Counted from the stretch's first letter, positions 8,268-17,961 are shown. The stretch is 64,000 bases of DNA from Flavobacterium gilvum (GCF_001761465.1 NZ_CP017479.1:3596001-3660000), one strand, 5' to 3'. Notes: generated by a model from the letters alone, not told the origin. Program-made: numbers and translations.

Positions 8268-9323
8268 ATGGCACATGAAACTGAACGTATTTTAATAAAT
8301 ATAAAGAAAGATTCCAGCGTACCCAAATATATTCAAGTAGCAGACAGTATCACCAATGATATAAAAAGCGGAAAAATAAAAATAGATCAAAAGCTCCCTT
8401 CTATTAATGAGCTTAGTGAATGGAATTCATTATCCCGTGACACAATCGAAAAAGCATACAAAATCCTGAGAGACCAAGAATTGGTTTTTTCGGTTATGGG
8501 TGTTGGGAATTTTGTAAACCCCAACAAATCAAAATCCGATGTTGAGATTTTTTTCCTGATAAACAAGCCTAGTTCTTATAAAATGGAAGTTTATAATGCT
8601 TTTGTCAATTGCATAGGTTCCAAAGCCCATGTCAATATGTATGTCTATTATTGCGACGAAAATCTTTTTATTAAAGCTTTAAAAAGAAACATGGACAGTT
8701 GCAACTATTTTGTAATCATGCCTCATTTCAAAACCAAAGCGAACAGTCATGTCAATTATACACCAAAAGTAATTAAGGCTATTGAAACTATTCCGAAAGA
8801 CAAACTTGTAATATTAGACAACTCGCATACCGAAATTTCAGGAGAATTTGTTTCCATTTATCAAGATTACATGAATGATATAATGATGGCTTTGGAACAA
8901 GCTTTTGATAAACTAAAAAAATACGCCAAATTAAATTTGGTATTTTCCACAAAATCAATTTTCCCCTACCCTAACGGCATCCTGGCGGGCTTCAAACAAT
9001 TTTGCGAAAAACACCAATTTAAGTTTGAAATTTTAGAGAAAATCTATGTTGGACTTGAATTTGAATCAAAAGAAGCCTTTGTAACCATTATGGAAGAAGA
9101 CTTGGTTAATCTGGTTCAGCAAATCAGAGAGAAAAATTTAGTTATTGGAGAAGATGTTGGAGTAATATCTTACAACGAAACCCCACTAAAAGCTTTACTG
9201 GGAATCACTGTTGTAAGTACCGATTTTAAAGAAATGGGCGAACATGCCGCTAAACTAGTATTGAAAAACGAAAAGAAATTCCACAAAAATCCTTTCAAAT
9301 ATATTGAACGTAATTCGTTGTAA
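8268..9323 (+). CDS. GntR-family regulator with LacI-type sensor domain
   Basis: About 352 residues. A winged helix-turn-helix of the GntR type (about 15-80; PKYIQVADSITNDIKSGKI, then LPSINELSEWNSLSRDTIEK) is joined to a periplasmic-binding-protein-like domain (about 85-345) as in LacI proteins, including the closing motif GVISYNETPLKALLGITVVS. This architecture is common in Bacteroidota. I use the ATG at 8268; a TTG two codons upstream is open but less likely. It follows the amino-sugar operon in the same direction behind a terminator, so it is a separate unit and may be a second regulator of sugar use (inference). Confidence 0.85.
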   Translation: MAHETERILINIKKDSSVPKYIQVADSITNDIKSGKIKIDQKLPSINELSEWNSLSRDTIEKAYKILRDQELVFSVMGVGNFVNPNKSKSDVEIFFLINKPSSYKMEVYNAFVNCIGSKAHVNMYVYYCDENLFIKALKRNMDSCNYFVIMPHFKTKANSHVNYTPKVIKAIETIPKDKLVILDNSHTEISGEFVSIYQDYMNDIMMALEQAFDKLKKYAKLNLVFSTKSIFPYPNGILAGFKQFCEKHQFKFEILEKIYVGLEFESKEAFVTIMEEDLVNLVQQIREKNLVIGEDVGVISYNETPLKALLGITVVSTDFKEMGEHAAKLVLKNEKKFHKNPFKYIERNSL

Positions 9324-9333
9324 CAACTTAGTA

Positions 9334-9397
9334 ATTAATGAGTAGTAAATAGTCATTATTAAACAACAAATCGCTAATTACTACTCACTAATCACTC
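9334..9397. repeat. Imperfect inverted repeat between convergent genes
   Basis: TAATTAATGAGTAGTAAATAG (from about 9332) and CTAATTACTACTCACTAATC (from about 9374) form a long imperfect hairpin between the stops of the GntR-type gene and the cupin gene. It could act as a bidirectional terminator, though it lacks a clear T run. Confidence 0.45.
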
Positions 9398-9405
9398 AAA
9401 AAAAA

Positions 9406-9849
9406 CTATTTCAAATCTTTCTTTATAACCAAATAACGTAATTCTGTCTTACCGGGATTACTGATTCCGTGTTCTGAATTCGAAGGGCAATACAAACTGG
9501 TATTAGGTCCTACTATTACTCTTTTTCCATCCAAAAAAAACTCGGCAGTTCCTTCAAGAATGTAAAAGAATTCTTCTTCGACATGGTGGTGCGGTGCATG
9601 TGTTGATTTTCCAGGCTCAACGATGCTCATTTTTAGCGTATTTTCCAGAGTAAAATTTTTATCGGCAAACCAATATTGATATCCCACTTTGGTTTTTACA
9701 GCTTTATCCAATTCAAAATGATTGACACAATTTTCGATAGTGTAATTTGGAGTAGTCGAATTTGCTTCTTTTTTTGCTTCCTGAGAAAATATTGATTGTT
9801 GGGTAATAAGCGCCACAACGGCAACTTTGATGGTTGTCGATAATTTCAT
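9406..9849 (-). CDS. Exported single-domain cupin protein
   Basis: 147 residues from the ATG at 9849. An in-frame ATG eight codons earlier would put a basic extension before the signal peptide (KLSTTIKVAVVALITQQSIFSQ), so the later start is better. The cupin core has the metal-binding motif HAPHHHVEEEFFYILEG (near residues 82-98) and the second motif NSEHGISNPG near 125-134. The protein is probably periplasmic. Small cupins bind or convert varied small molecules, and the substrate cannot be told here. It lies 80 bp downstream of the SRPBCC gene on the same strand. Confidence 0.75.
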   Translation of the reverse strand: MKLSTTIKVAVVALITQQSIFSQEAKKEANSTTPNYTIENCVNHFELDKAVKTKVGYQYWFADKNFTLENTLKMSIVEPGKSTHAPHHHVEEEFFYILEGTAEFFLDGKRVIVGPNTSLYCPSNSEHGISNPGKTELRYLVIKKDLK

Positions 9850-9929
9850 GTTTTTCTTTTTTTGAGAATACAAAAAAAGAAAAACGATTATAGTAAAGCA
9901 AAAGTATTCTAAAGATTTTCCAGAAATTA

Positions 9930-10388
9930 TTATTTTTCACAAAGCTCCTTTAGCTTGGCGAGTGCTTTTGGGTAGGTTTCGTTCATATAATCTAGAAAAT
10001 CTTCAGCGGTGTCTAAATCAACAGTAACGGTTGTAATTCCATTATTTTCTTCGAAGGTGTAGTTTTCAAATCCGTTTGCCCATTTTTCTACTTCTGGACC
10101 TTCAGTAATTTCTTTACCCGCCTGATAAAGACCATAATGTTGAATTGAAACAAACCGGTTAGGAATATTTTCAACTATCCTGGAAACCATACCTCCCTTC
10201 TCTCCTTTATCATCAACCCCAATAAACAGAATTTTATTTCCCTTATCCCAACTTCCTTCATAGGTCGATGTCGGGTTAAACAAAGAAGTCCATTGCTCAT
10301 AAGTTGATTTATTGCTAATGCCAAGCATAATATCATAAATTTTACTTACCAATGCATTGATGTTTACTTTGAATTGTAACTTTTTCAT
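9930..10388 (-). CDS. SRPBCC (AHSA1/START-like) domain protein
   Basis: A 152-residue cytoplasmic protein with the START/Bet v1-like hydrophobic-pocket fold. It has an N-terminal strand with helix (KVNINALVSKIYDIMLGI), a central GNKILFIGVDDKGEKGGMVS loop and a long C-terminal helix (YPKALAKLKELCEK). Family members bind or transport hydrophobic ligands or act as Hsp90 co-chaperone-like proteins; no specific role can be assigned. There is no operon partner except possibly the downstream cupin. Confidence 0.72.
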   Translation of the reverse strand: MKKLQFKVNINALVSKIYDIMLGISNKSTYEQWTSLFNPTSTYEGSWDKGNKILFIGVDDKGEKGGMVSRIVENIPNRFVSIQHYGLYQAGKEITEGPEVEKWANGFENYTFEENNGITTVTVDLDTAEDFLDYMNETYPKALAKLKELCEK

Positions 10389-10598
10389 GGTATTACTTTT
10401 TCTTTAAAGTTGTTATTTTGTGTCATACTTAGCAGTCGTTTAACACAATACATAACAATCTGTTCTACTGCCAGTTTCACACTAAATTAAGCTTTATTTT
10501 CGGATTTATCAAACAACCCAAATACAAAACTATTTTCCAATTAAGGGGGGTATTCAAATCCGTTGTAGCTGTTGCTAGCTATTCCATTTTCTCTACAA

Positions 10599-11795
10599 CT
10601 AAAATAGTTTTTGTTTCGCTATTCGAAATTCCTTTTGCTCTTCGCCTCTTTTAATTTGAAGTAAGATTTCTTTTTCTGTACTTAAAATATTATTCAGAGT
10701 GAAATAACTGTCACAGAGAGAAAATTCACTTAAATGCTTATCATTAATTTTTATAATTTCATCATTCAATAACAACCCGACTTTTTGAGCATTTAGCCCT
10801 TTAAAAAGTTTGCTAACATAGATTTTATTACTGTCTAAGTTTATATTAAAACCAAAAGTTTCAAAATCATTTTCCGTATCAGAATAAGGTGTTAATATTA
10901 ATTCTTTGTCTTTGAAATTGAGTGTTACAATAAAATATTTTGTCAATTCTGAACCAAGTAAATTGTAGTTATTTGATTTAGCATAATAAGCAACTTTATT
11001 TTTTAGTTCAGATTTTCCAATCTTTATGTTTTTTAATGAAGCAGCATAAGTCTTTTCTTTTACAATGCCATTTGCACTTATACTTCCCTCTCCTTCAATT
11101 GTTAATATATTGGTTGGCTTTATGGAAGAAGCAGTTTTTTCAGTTAATGATATTAGTCCTCCATAACCAAAGTCTAACATAAACCTTTCTTGCTTCCCAT
11201 CAATCATAAGTTTCAAAAAAGGATTTAAAGTTTTATCAAGTTCTATTTTTATTTTTTCGCTTTTGTCAAGATTAGGCATGTTAGCCAAATTATCGGTTAC
11301 TCTAATTACGGATTTTCTATAATCAATTTGCCATACAACTTCACGAATTACACTTTTACCAATTAATCCTCCATTTGTATAACAATTAATAGCTGGTGAA
11401 AATGAAAAATCATAATTAAAGACACCAACATCTTCAAATTGTGCTTTGCCAACTTGCATTAAAGGAACTTTTGAAAGTTTTATTTTTGATTTTATTTTAT
11501 TAGAACTTCCAACCTCTACTTCCATCAATGACAGAAGCTTTGAGTTTTCCATAATTTTAGAAGTTACTGTATTATAACCACCGGTGTCGAAAATAAATTC
11601 GTACGAGCTAGTATCTATTTTTACTTGAATAGTAAAATACCCTAATTTATCACTAAACGGAATTTCATCGTAGAAATTTTTTGAAGTCAATTTTGCAGAA
11701 TTAACAATAGAGAGTTGCTCTTTTTTACTTTGACCAAATACAAAAGATTGTGTAAAAAACAGAGCGAAAATCATTATACTAGCTATACGTTCCAT
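10599..11795 (-). CDS. Retropepsin-like aspartic protease with C-terminal PDZ domain
   Basis: A 398-residue exported protein with a signal peptide at 1-22 (ending FVFGQ). Two retropepsin-like half-domains are visible. The first holds FIFDTGGYNTV with catalytic-type D70-T71-G72. The second holds FMLDFGYGGLIS with D208, but Phe in place of the usual Thr/Ser. The closing NLLGSELTKYFIVTLNF motif is typical of clan AA proteases. A PDZ domain (about 305-390, with FNINLDSNKIYVSKL and INDKHLSEF) ends the protein. Similar exported PDZ/aspartyl-protease proteins are frequent in Bacteroidota and of unknown substrate. The altered second site could weaken catalysis or mark a one-site dimer-type enzyme. 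Confidence 0.78.
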   Translation of the reverse strand: MERIASIMIFALFFTQSFVFGQSKKEQLSIVNSAKLTSKNFYDEIPFSDKLGYFTIQVKIDTSSYEFIFDTGGYNTVTSKIMENSKLLSLMEVEVGSSNKIKSKIKLSKVPLMQVGKAQFEDVGVFNYDFSFSPAINCYTNGGLIGKSVIREVVWQIDYRKSVIRVTDNLANMPNLDKSEKIKIELDKTLNPFLKLMIDGKQERFMLDFGYGGLISLTEKTASSIKPTNILTIEGEGSISANGIVKEKTYAASLKNIKIGKSELKNKVAYYAKSNNYNLLGSELTKYFIVTLNFKDKELILTPYSDTENDFETFGFNINLDSNKIYVSKLFKGLNAQKVGLLLNDEIIKINDKHLSEFSLCDSYFTLNNILSTEKEILLQIKRGEEQKEFRIAKQKLF

Positions 11796-11907
11796 TTTGG
11801 AAATACTGTGTCGTTAGGCATTGCTGGTAACTTACATAAACTTGCTAAAAACAGTGACAATCTACCCTTTTTGGGTGTATACACGAAGGTTTATTTTCTT
11901 TTTATTT

Positions 11908-12012
11908 ATACCATTTATGAATATGAATAGTCTAAAGAAATATTGTATAATGCCGTTATAGCATGTAAATAGTTCTGTTTTCAATTAGACTATATTGAAT
12001 ACATAAATGGTA
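11908..12012. repeat. MITE-like element with imperfect terminal inverted repeats
   Basis: The left end TACCATTTATGAATATGAAT (from 11909), continuing into AGTCTAA, is matched on the opposite strand by the right end TTAGACTATATTGAAT followed by ACATAAATGGTA (to 12012). The arms of nearly 30 bp are imperfect. TTA flanks both sides (11906-11908 and 12013-12015), giving a possible 3-bp target duplication. No open frame is present inside the roughly 105 bp. Confidence 0.5.
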
Positions 12013-12146
12013 TTATCATCAAAAATAACAAAAAAAGGTTACAATTTATCAAAAGTATTTTTTTTATCTACTGCATGCTAACACGAGAAACTCATCAGTA
12101 ACTTAATAAAAAAAAATTACAAGGATTGTGGAGCTACTTGCTGAGA

Positions 12147-12168
12147 TTTCTCCTTCGTCGAAATGACA
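12147..12168. repeat. 22-bp dispersed repeat, copy 1
   Basis: The 22 bases from TTTCTCCTTC to AAATGACA are identical to 38343-38364, which lie inside a terminal-inverted-repeat element. Here the segment stands without those termini. Confidence 0.6.
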
Positions 12169-12198
12169 AACTTACGTGATAACTCATCGTCAATCTAC

Positions 12199-12242
12199 AT
12201 AAAAAAAAGCCCTAAACACGTTGAAATGTTTAGGACTTTGGC
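12199..12242 (-). terminator. Intrinsic terminator of the RND efflux operon
   Basis: Read on the minus strand, AAAGTCCTAAACA pairs with TGTTTAGGGCTTT around a short loop and is followed by a T run (the A run at 12201-12208 on the plus strand). It lies about 20 bp after the stop of the TolC-type gene. Confidence 0.85.
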
Positions 12243-12260
12243 AAACTAAAATAAATGGTT

Positions 12261-13691
12261 CTATTTCCAACCTCCACCTAGATCTCTGTATACATGGACA
12301 GAAGCGGTTAGTTGTTCTTTTTTGGTATCAATCAGTTCAAGCTTGGATTCCAGAGCATCGCGTTGAGTCATCAAAACCTCAAAATAATCGGCTTTGGCTG
12401 ACTTAAATAAATCGCCTGCTACATCAATCGAACGGTTCATCGCGGTTACTTCCTGTGATTTTAAATCATAACTTTTTTCCAAATTATTGATTTTAGAAAG
12501 TTGGCTTGACACCTCCAAATAAGCATTTAAAATCGTACGCTCATAGTTATACAAAGCCTGTAACTGTCTTGCATTGGCAGAACTGTACTCGGCTTTTATC
12601 GCATTTCTATTAATCAACGGAGCGGCAATATCACCGGCCAATGAATACAACAACGACTCCGGAAGCGTAAACAAATAAGACGGTTTAAAAGCATTTACCC
12701 CTATTGCTGCGGTAATATCAAGCGAAGGATAAAACTCGGCTCGAGCCACTTTTACATCCAGTTTTGCAGCTTCGAGTTCCAATTCGGCTTGCTTGATGTC
12801 TGGACGATTTGCCAACAGTTGAGAAGGAACCCCAGACTGAACCATTGTAGGCACCAAGTCTGTGAAATTGCTTTTTTCTCTCTTTATCTCTTGAGGGTAT
12901 TGTCCTAACAAAAAGTTGATTTTGTTTTCGGTTTCCTTGATGTTTTGAAGAATGTCAAACTCCATACTTTTTGAACCCAAAACCTCAGCCTGAAACTTTT
13001 GAACCGCCAATTCGGTTGCTCTCGCGGCTTGTTTTTGGATTTTTACAACTTCAAGAGCATTTGATTGCAACTCGATAGTCTTTCTGACAATTTCCAACTG
13101 ACTGTCCAAAGCCAGTAATTCGTAATACGAATCGGCTACCTCGGCAATAAGATTGGTAATTACAAAGTTTTTACCTTCAACAGTTGACAAATAACGGCTA
13201 ACGGCAGCTTTCTTGGAATTACGCAGTTTTTTCCATACATCTACTTCCCAATGAGCATAGACTCCCAATTTATAGTCTTGCAAATCTTCAGGCACAATAC
13301 GCCCAGGAGTAATTTCTGCAGAAGCATCACCTGCTCCCTGACTGGTATATTTCCCTACTTTTTCGATTCCGGCTCCGGCACCAACACCAACAATTGGTAA
13401 AAGAGCACCTTTTTTTACACGAATATCGTTTTTAGCAATTTCGATTTCCTGTAAAGTTATCTGCAATTCCTGATTGTTTTTCAAGGCAGTTTCAATCAGG
13501 CCTACCAGATTTGGATCCTTAAAGTAAGTTCGCCAAGGAGTGGTTGATGTATTTGTTGTATCGGTACTCTTATCGAAAGAAGCAGGTACGGTTTTCGTCT
13601 CGGCCATAGGCGCAAGAGCTGGAGTACAACTTGCCACCGCTAGGCAAATACCTAGCGGGACAATGTATTTATAGGACTTTATCTTATTCAT
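12261..13691 (-). CDS. TolC/NodT-family outer-membrane efflux lipoprotein
   Basis: About 476 residues. An N-terminal lipoprotein signal (PLGICLAVASC, Cys near residue 22-24) is followed by two outer-membrane efflux domains rich in long helices. The family's LANRPDIKQAELELEAAKLD is near residues 295-315 and FYPSLDITAAIGVNA just after it. It forms the outer-membrane channel of the tripartite pump. The ATG at 13691 overlaps the stop of the RND gene by 8 bases, indicating translational coupling; an ATG two codons earlier (13697) is also possible. Confidence 0.92.
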   Translation of the reverse strand: MNKIKSYKYIVPLGICLAVASCTPALAPMAETKTVPASFDKSTDTTNTSTTPWRTYFKDPNLVGLIETALKNNQELQITLQEIEIAKNDIRVKKGALLPIVGVGAGAGIEKVGKYTSQGAGDASAEITPGRIVPEDLQDYKLGVYAHWEVDVWKKLRNSKKAAVSRYLSTVEGKNFVITNLIAEVADSYYELLALDSQLEIVRKTIELQSNALEVVKIQKQAARATELAVQKFQAEVLGSKSMEFDILQNIKETENKINFLLGQYPQEIKREKSNFTDLVPTMVQSGVPSQLLANRPDIKQAELELEAAKLDVKVARAEFYPSLDITAAIGVNAFKPSYLFTLPESLLYSLAGDIAAPLINRNAIKAEYSSANARQLQALYNYERTILNAYLEVSSQLSKINNLEKSYDLKSQEVTAMNRSIDVAGDLFKSAKADYFEVLMTQRDALESKLELIDTKKEQLTASVHVYRDLGGGWK

Positions 13692-16600
13692 TATCATTCA
13701 AATATTCGGTAAATGGATTTTCATCATCTTTCTTGGAGAACTGATGTCTTTCTGAAATTTTTGCAAAAATGTAATACAGACCAGGAATTATCAATACCCC
13801 GCAAAGAGTACCAACGAGCATTCCTCCTGCTGCAGCAGAACCTAATGTTCTGTTTCCAATTTTACCAGGATCTGAAGCAATAGCCAAAGGAATCAAACCA
13901 GCGATAAAAGCGAATGATGTCATCAAAATAGGTCTGAAACGCACAGCAGCACCTTGCATAGCGGCATCGAGTACAGACGCGCCCTGACTGTGTTTTTGGG
14001 CTGCGAATTCTACAATCAATACCGCATTTTTCCCGAGCAAACCAATGAGCATTACAAAAGCTACCTGAGCGTAGATATTATTAGATAAGCCAAATAATTT
14101 CAAGAATAAAAAGGCCCCAAAAATACCCGCCGGCAACGACAGAATAACTACGAGCGGTAAAATAAAACTCTCATATTGTGCGGCAAGAACCAAATACACG
14201 AAACCAAGACAGATTAAGAATATGTAAATTGCCTCGTTTCCTCTAGCAACCTCATCGGCAGAAATTCCCGCCCAATCAATTCCAAAACCTCTTGGAAGTG
14301 TTTTTGCAGCAACTTCTTTTACTACTTCAATCGCAGTTCCACTACTATAACCAATAGCGGGAGCTCCACTGATTTCAGCAGCATTGTACATATTATGCCT
14401 TGTGATTTCAGAAAGTCCATATACTTTTCTCATTTTCATAAAAGCAGAAAAAGGCACCATTTCATCTCTGTTATTTTTCACATACAATTTCAAAATGTCT
14501 TCCGGAAGCGCTCTGTACTCAGGAGAGGCCTGAACGATTACCTTGTATTGGCGATCATACTTAATGAAATTGGTTTCATAATTACTTCCAACCAATGTCG
14601 ACAAAGTATTCATTGCATTATCGATACTTACTCCTTTTTGTTGAGCCAAATCATTATCAATATCCAACATATACTGTGGGAAACTCGCACTGTAGAACGT
14701 AAATACTGAAGTTAATTCTGGACGTTTTTTTAATTCCTCAACAAATTCTTTTGCAACGGTTTCCATCTTTTTATAATCTCCAGAACCTGCTTTATCAAGT
14801 AATCGCAACTCGAAACCACCCGCAGCACCATAACCGGGAACGGCTGGCGGCTGAAAATATTCTATGGTAGCACCAGAAATATCTTTGGTTTCTTCCTCCA
14901 GTTCTTTGATAATCTCTTCAACATTATGTTTTCGTTCATGCCAGTCTTTTAGATTAATCAAACAGGTTCCTGTATTCGATCCGGTTCCTTCTGAAAGAAT
15001 TTCATAACCCGCAAGAGCAGATACTGATTTTACCCCATCTACTTTTTCAGCCACTTTTTGAAGTTTTTCGGCTATCTGATTGGTTCTTTCCAATGATGAT
15101 CCCGGAGGTGTTTGGATAATGGCATAAAACATTCCCTGATCCTCACTTGGAATAAATCCGGAAGGAAGACTGTTGTTTATAAAAAATATACCGATACAAA
15201 ATGCTAACAAAATTCCTAATGTTACCGATCTTCTATTGATAATCATTCCCAATATTTTTTGGTAACGATCAGACAAATGATTGAACTGATTGTTAAAACC
15301 ATCTAGGAATCGATTCACTAAACTTTTAGGACGTGGTTTCCCGTGTTCATTTTTCAACATCAAAGCACACAATGCCGGAGTCAATGTCAATGCAACAATA
15401 CCCGAAAGGATAATTGATGTAGCCATCGTGATTGAAAACTGGCGGTAAAAAATACCTACTGGTCCAGACATAAATGCAACAGGAATAAATACCGCAGCCA
15501 TCAAGAAAGTAATCGCTATAATCGCTCCTCCTATCTCAGTCATCGCTTGTCTAGTCGCCTTTCGTGCCGAGAGATGTTCTTCTTCCATCTTGGCATGGAC
15601 GGCTTCAATCACAACAATCGCATCATCGACGACGACTCCAATTGCCAATACAAGTGCAAATAAAGTAATCAAGTTTATCGTGATTCCGAACATCTGCATG
15701 AAAGCAAAAGTTCCCACTAATGATACTGGTACCGCAATTGCAGGAATAAGTGTTGAACGCCAGTCTCCAAGGAAAAGGAATACCACAATACCTACCAAAA
15801 TAAAGGCTTCGACAAGCGTATGAATTACTTTTTCGATAGACGCATCTAGGAATTTAGAAACATCATAACTGATTTCATAATCCATTCCTTTTGGAAACGA
15901 TTTTTTCAATTCTTCCATCCTAGCCTTAACATCTTCGATTACCTGACTCGCATTACTTCCATACGATTGTTTGATAGTAATCGCAGCTGAAGGCTTACCG
16001 TTGATACTGGAATAAATATCATACATCGAACTTCCAAACTCTACATCGGCAACATCTTTTAATCGAAGTATCTCACCAGCGGCATTGGAACGCACAACTA
16101 TGTTTTCATATCCTTTTGGATCAGAATATCGTCCTTTGTATTTCAAAACATATTCAAAAGCCTGAGATCTTTTACCGGAACTTTCCCCTGTTTTACCAGG
16201 AGAAGCTTCCAAACTTTGGTTGCTCAACGCTTCCATCACTTCGTCAGCCGAAATTTTATATGCCAACATTCGGTCTGGTTTCAACCAAATACGCATCGCA
16301 TATTCACGATTTCCTAAAATATCTGCAACACCTACCCCATTTACACGTTTTATATCCGAAAGAAGATTAATGTCTGCGTAATTGAAAAGAAATTTTTGAC
16401 TTGTTTTTGGATCAGTACTGAATAAGTTGATATACAAAAGCATGTTAGGTTCTTCACGCGTGATTTTCAAACCCTCCCTAACTACTAATGGTGGAAGCTT
16501 ATTAAGTACAGAAGACACACGGTTTTGCACATTAATAGCCGCTTGATTAGGGTCTGTACCCAAATTGAATATTACCTGAACATTAGCTTCCCCGTCATTT

Positions 16601-16848
16601 CCAGCATCAGATGTGATGTATTTCATTCCCGGAACTCCGTTCAAAGCTCTTTCCAAAGGGATTACCACCGCTTTAATCATCAATTCACCATTGGCTCCTG
16701 GATAATCTGCAGTAATGTTCACTTTTGGAGGGGAAATGGAAGGAAATTGCGTTACCGGCAAACTAACCATTGCCAATATCCCTAAAAAGACAATGACTAA
16801 CGATATTACTATCGATAATACTGGTCTCTGTATAAATTTATTAAACAT
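13684..16848 (-). CDS. RND-family (HAE1) multidrug efflux pump, inner-membrane subunit
   Basis: A 1054-residue pump of normal family length. The first transmembrane helix is followed by the large periplasmic loop beginning VTQFPSISPPKVNITADYPG. The proton-relay acids are intact in AIGVVVDDAIVVIEAV (near residue 405) and the conserved Lys in LIGLLGKNAVLIVEFA (near 935). It would export drugs, dyes or bile-salt-like compounds with the fusion protein (16879) and the channel (12261). Gene order fusion protein, pump, channel on one strand, 30-bp spacing and an overlap show one operon. The substrate cannot be predicted. Confidence 0.95.
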   Translation of the reverse strand: MFNKFIQRPVLSIVISLVIVFLGILAMVSLPVTQFPSISPPKVNITADYPGANGELMIKAVVIPLERALNGVPGMKYITSDAGNDGEANVQVIFNLGTDPNQAAINVQNRVSSVLNKLPPLVVREGLKITREEPNMLLYINLFSTDPKTSQKFLFNYADINLLSDIKRVNGVGVADILGNREYAMRIWLKPDRMLAYKISADEVMEALSNQSLEASPGKTGESSGKRSQAFEYVLKYKGRYSDPKGYENIVVRSNAAGEILRLKDVADVEFGSSMYDIYSSINGKPSAAITIKQSYGSNASQVIEDVKARMEELKKSFPKGMDYEISYDVSKFLDASIEKVIHTLVEAFILVGIVVFLFLGDWRSTLIPAIAVPVSLVGTFAFMQMFGITINLITLFALVLAIGVVVDDAIVVIEAVHAKMEEEHLSARKATRQAMTEIGGAIIAITFLMAAVFIPVAFMSGPVGIFYRQFSITMATSIILSGIVALTLTPALCALMLKNEHGKPRPKSLVNRFLDGFNNQFNHLSDRYQKILGMIINRRSVTLGILLAFCIGIFFINNSLPSGFIPSEDQGMFYAIIQTPPGSSLERTNQIAEKLQKVAEKVDGVKSVSALAGYEILSEGTGSNTGTCLINLKDWHERKHNVEEIIKELEEETKDISGATIEYFQPPAVPGYGAAGGFELRLLDKAGSGDYKKMETVAKEFVEELKKRPELTSVFTFYSASFPQYMLDIDNDLAQQKGVSIDNAMNTLSTLVGSNYETNFIKYDRQYKVIVQASPEYRALPEDILKLYVKNNRDEMVPFSAFMKMRKVYGLSEITRHNMYNAAEISGAPAIGYSSGTAIEVVKEVAAKTLPRGFGIDWAGISADEVARGNEAIYIFLICLGFVYLVLAAQYESFILPLVVILSLPAGIFGAFLFLKLFGLSNNIYAQVAFVMLIGLLGKNAVLIVEFAAQKHSQGASVLDAAMQGAAVRFRPILMTSFAFIAGLIPLAIASDPGKIGNRTLGSAAAGGMLVGTLCGVLIIPGLYYIFAKISERHQFSKKDDENPFTEYLNDNE

Positions 16849-16878
16849 TTTTATTTTTTTTTTAAATAGTTAAAATGA

Positions 16879-17961
16879 CTACTCTGCTTTCAATTTCAAG
16901 CTAGACAAGACCACATTTGGTTTTAAATATTCGTATTGAATTTTATCGTTATCATTAGCTTTTTGAATACCATCAAAAACTATTTTATCATTAGCAGTTA
17001 TACCTGATTTGATAACATATAAATCAGGCATTTCACCTTTTATCGTTATCTCTCTGGATTTAATTACATTGTTTTTGTCAACCACAAATACATATTTTTT
17101 ATCCTGTATTTCGTAAGTAGCCTTTTGAGGAATTACCAATGCGTTTCTTAGCGGAACAGTCATAAGTACAGAACCTGTTTCTCCGTTTCTCAATAATTTT
17201 TCAGAATTTGGGAATTTTGCTCTGAAAGCGATATTACCGGTTTCGTTATCAAATTCACTTTCAATAACTTCAACATTTCCTTTGTATTTCAGCGGTTCTC
17301 CGTTGGCCAAAAGTAAAGTAACTGTATTGCTGGCTCTATCATTTTTATTGGTTTCGTATTCCAAATATTCTGGCTCGGAAACGTTGAAATAAGCAAACAT
17401 ATTACTGTTATCTGAAAGGCTAGTCAATAGTTCCCCTTCGTCAATAAGGCTTCCTAATTTTTTAGGGATACGGTCTATAGTGCCATCAAATGGTGCTCTG
17501 ATTTCGGTAAATGACAAATGTAGTTTTGCTAATGAAACTTCAGCTCTTGCTTGATCCAATTTTGCCTGAGCAACAGCCTGTTCATTTTTTGAAACAATAT
17601 TTTTATCTGCCAAGGTTTTAGCATTTTGAAGTTCAATTTCTGCCGCTTTTTCTTCTGCTTTAGCTTTCAGTAATTCGGCCTCATACATTTTTGGCATAAT
17701 TCGGAACAAAACCTGACCTGCTTTTACAAACTGCCCTTCATCAACATAAATATTTTGCAAGAATCCTTTTTCCTGAGCACGGATTTCGATATTTCTAACG
17801 GAACGAATCTGAGAAACATACTGTTTGGTAAACGAAGTATCAATTTGTACTGGGTTGGTAACAGTAAACTTTGCAGCTTCTTCTTTTTCTTCTTTTTTAG
17901 TTGTACAGCTTGCAAGGCACAACAAGGCAAATAAGCCCGTCAACACGAGTGTTTTTTTCAT
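16879..17961 (-). CDS. RND efflux periplasmic adaptor (membrane fusion protein)
   Basis: A 360-residue lipoprotein adaptor. The signal ends LLCLASC with the lipid-attachment Cys near residue 19. A barrel-sandwich segment RNIEIRAQEKGFLQNIYVDE (57-76) precedes the helical hairpin rich in Ala, Glu and Lys (about 95-145). The second half-motif AKLHLSFTEIRAPFDGTIDR (near 144-163) is the hallmark of the HlyD/AcrA family. It is the first gene of the pump operon; the small exported protein at 18130 lies 168 bp upstream on the same strand. Confidence 0.93.
   Translation of the reverse strand: MKKTLVLTGLFALLCLASCTTKKEEKEEAAKFTVTNPVQIDTSFTKQYVSQIRSVRNIEIRAQEKGFLQNIYVDEGQFVKAGQVLFRIMPKMYEAELLKAKAEEKAAEIELQNAKTLADKNIVSKNEQAVAQAKLDQARAEVSLAKLHLSFTEIRAPFDGTIDRIPKKLGSLIDEGELLTSLSDNSNMFAYFNVSEPEYLEYETNKNDRASNTVTLLLANGEPLKYKGNVEVIESEFDNETGNIAFRAKFPNSEKLLRNGETGSVLMTVPLRNALVIPQKATYEIQDKKYVFVVDKNNVIKSREITIKGEMPDLYVIKSGITANDKIVFDGIQKANDNDKIQYEYLKPNVVLSSLKLKAE

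Larger units (their letters stand above)
11796..12260. other. Intergenic region with repeats, no gene
   Basis: No credible gene lies between the protease start and the efflux operon end. The stretch contains an imperfect inverted-repeat element (11908-12012), a 22-bp segment shared with 38343-38364 (at 12147-12168) and the terminator of the efflux operon (about 12200-12240). Confidence 0.6.

Noticed and set aside
14395..16785. Several plus-strand frames of 77-104 residues inside the RND pump gene
   Set aside because: Antisense shadows of a conserved pump gene.
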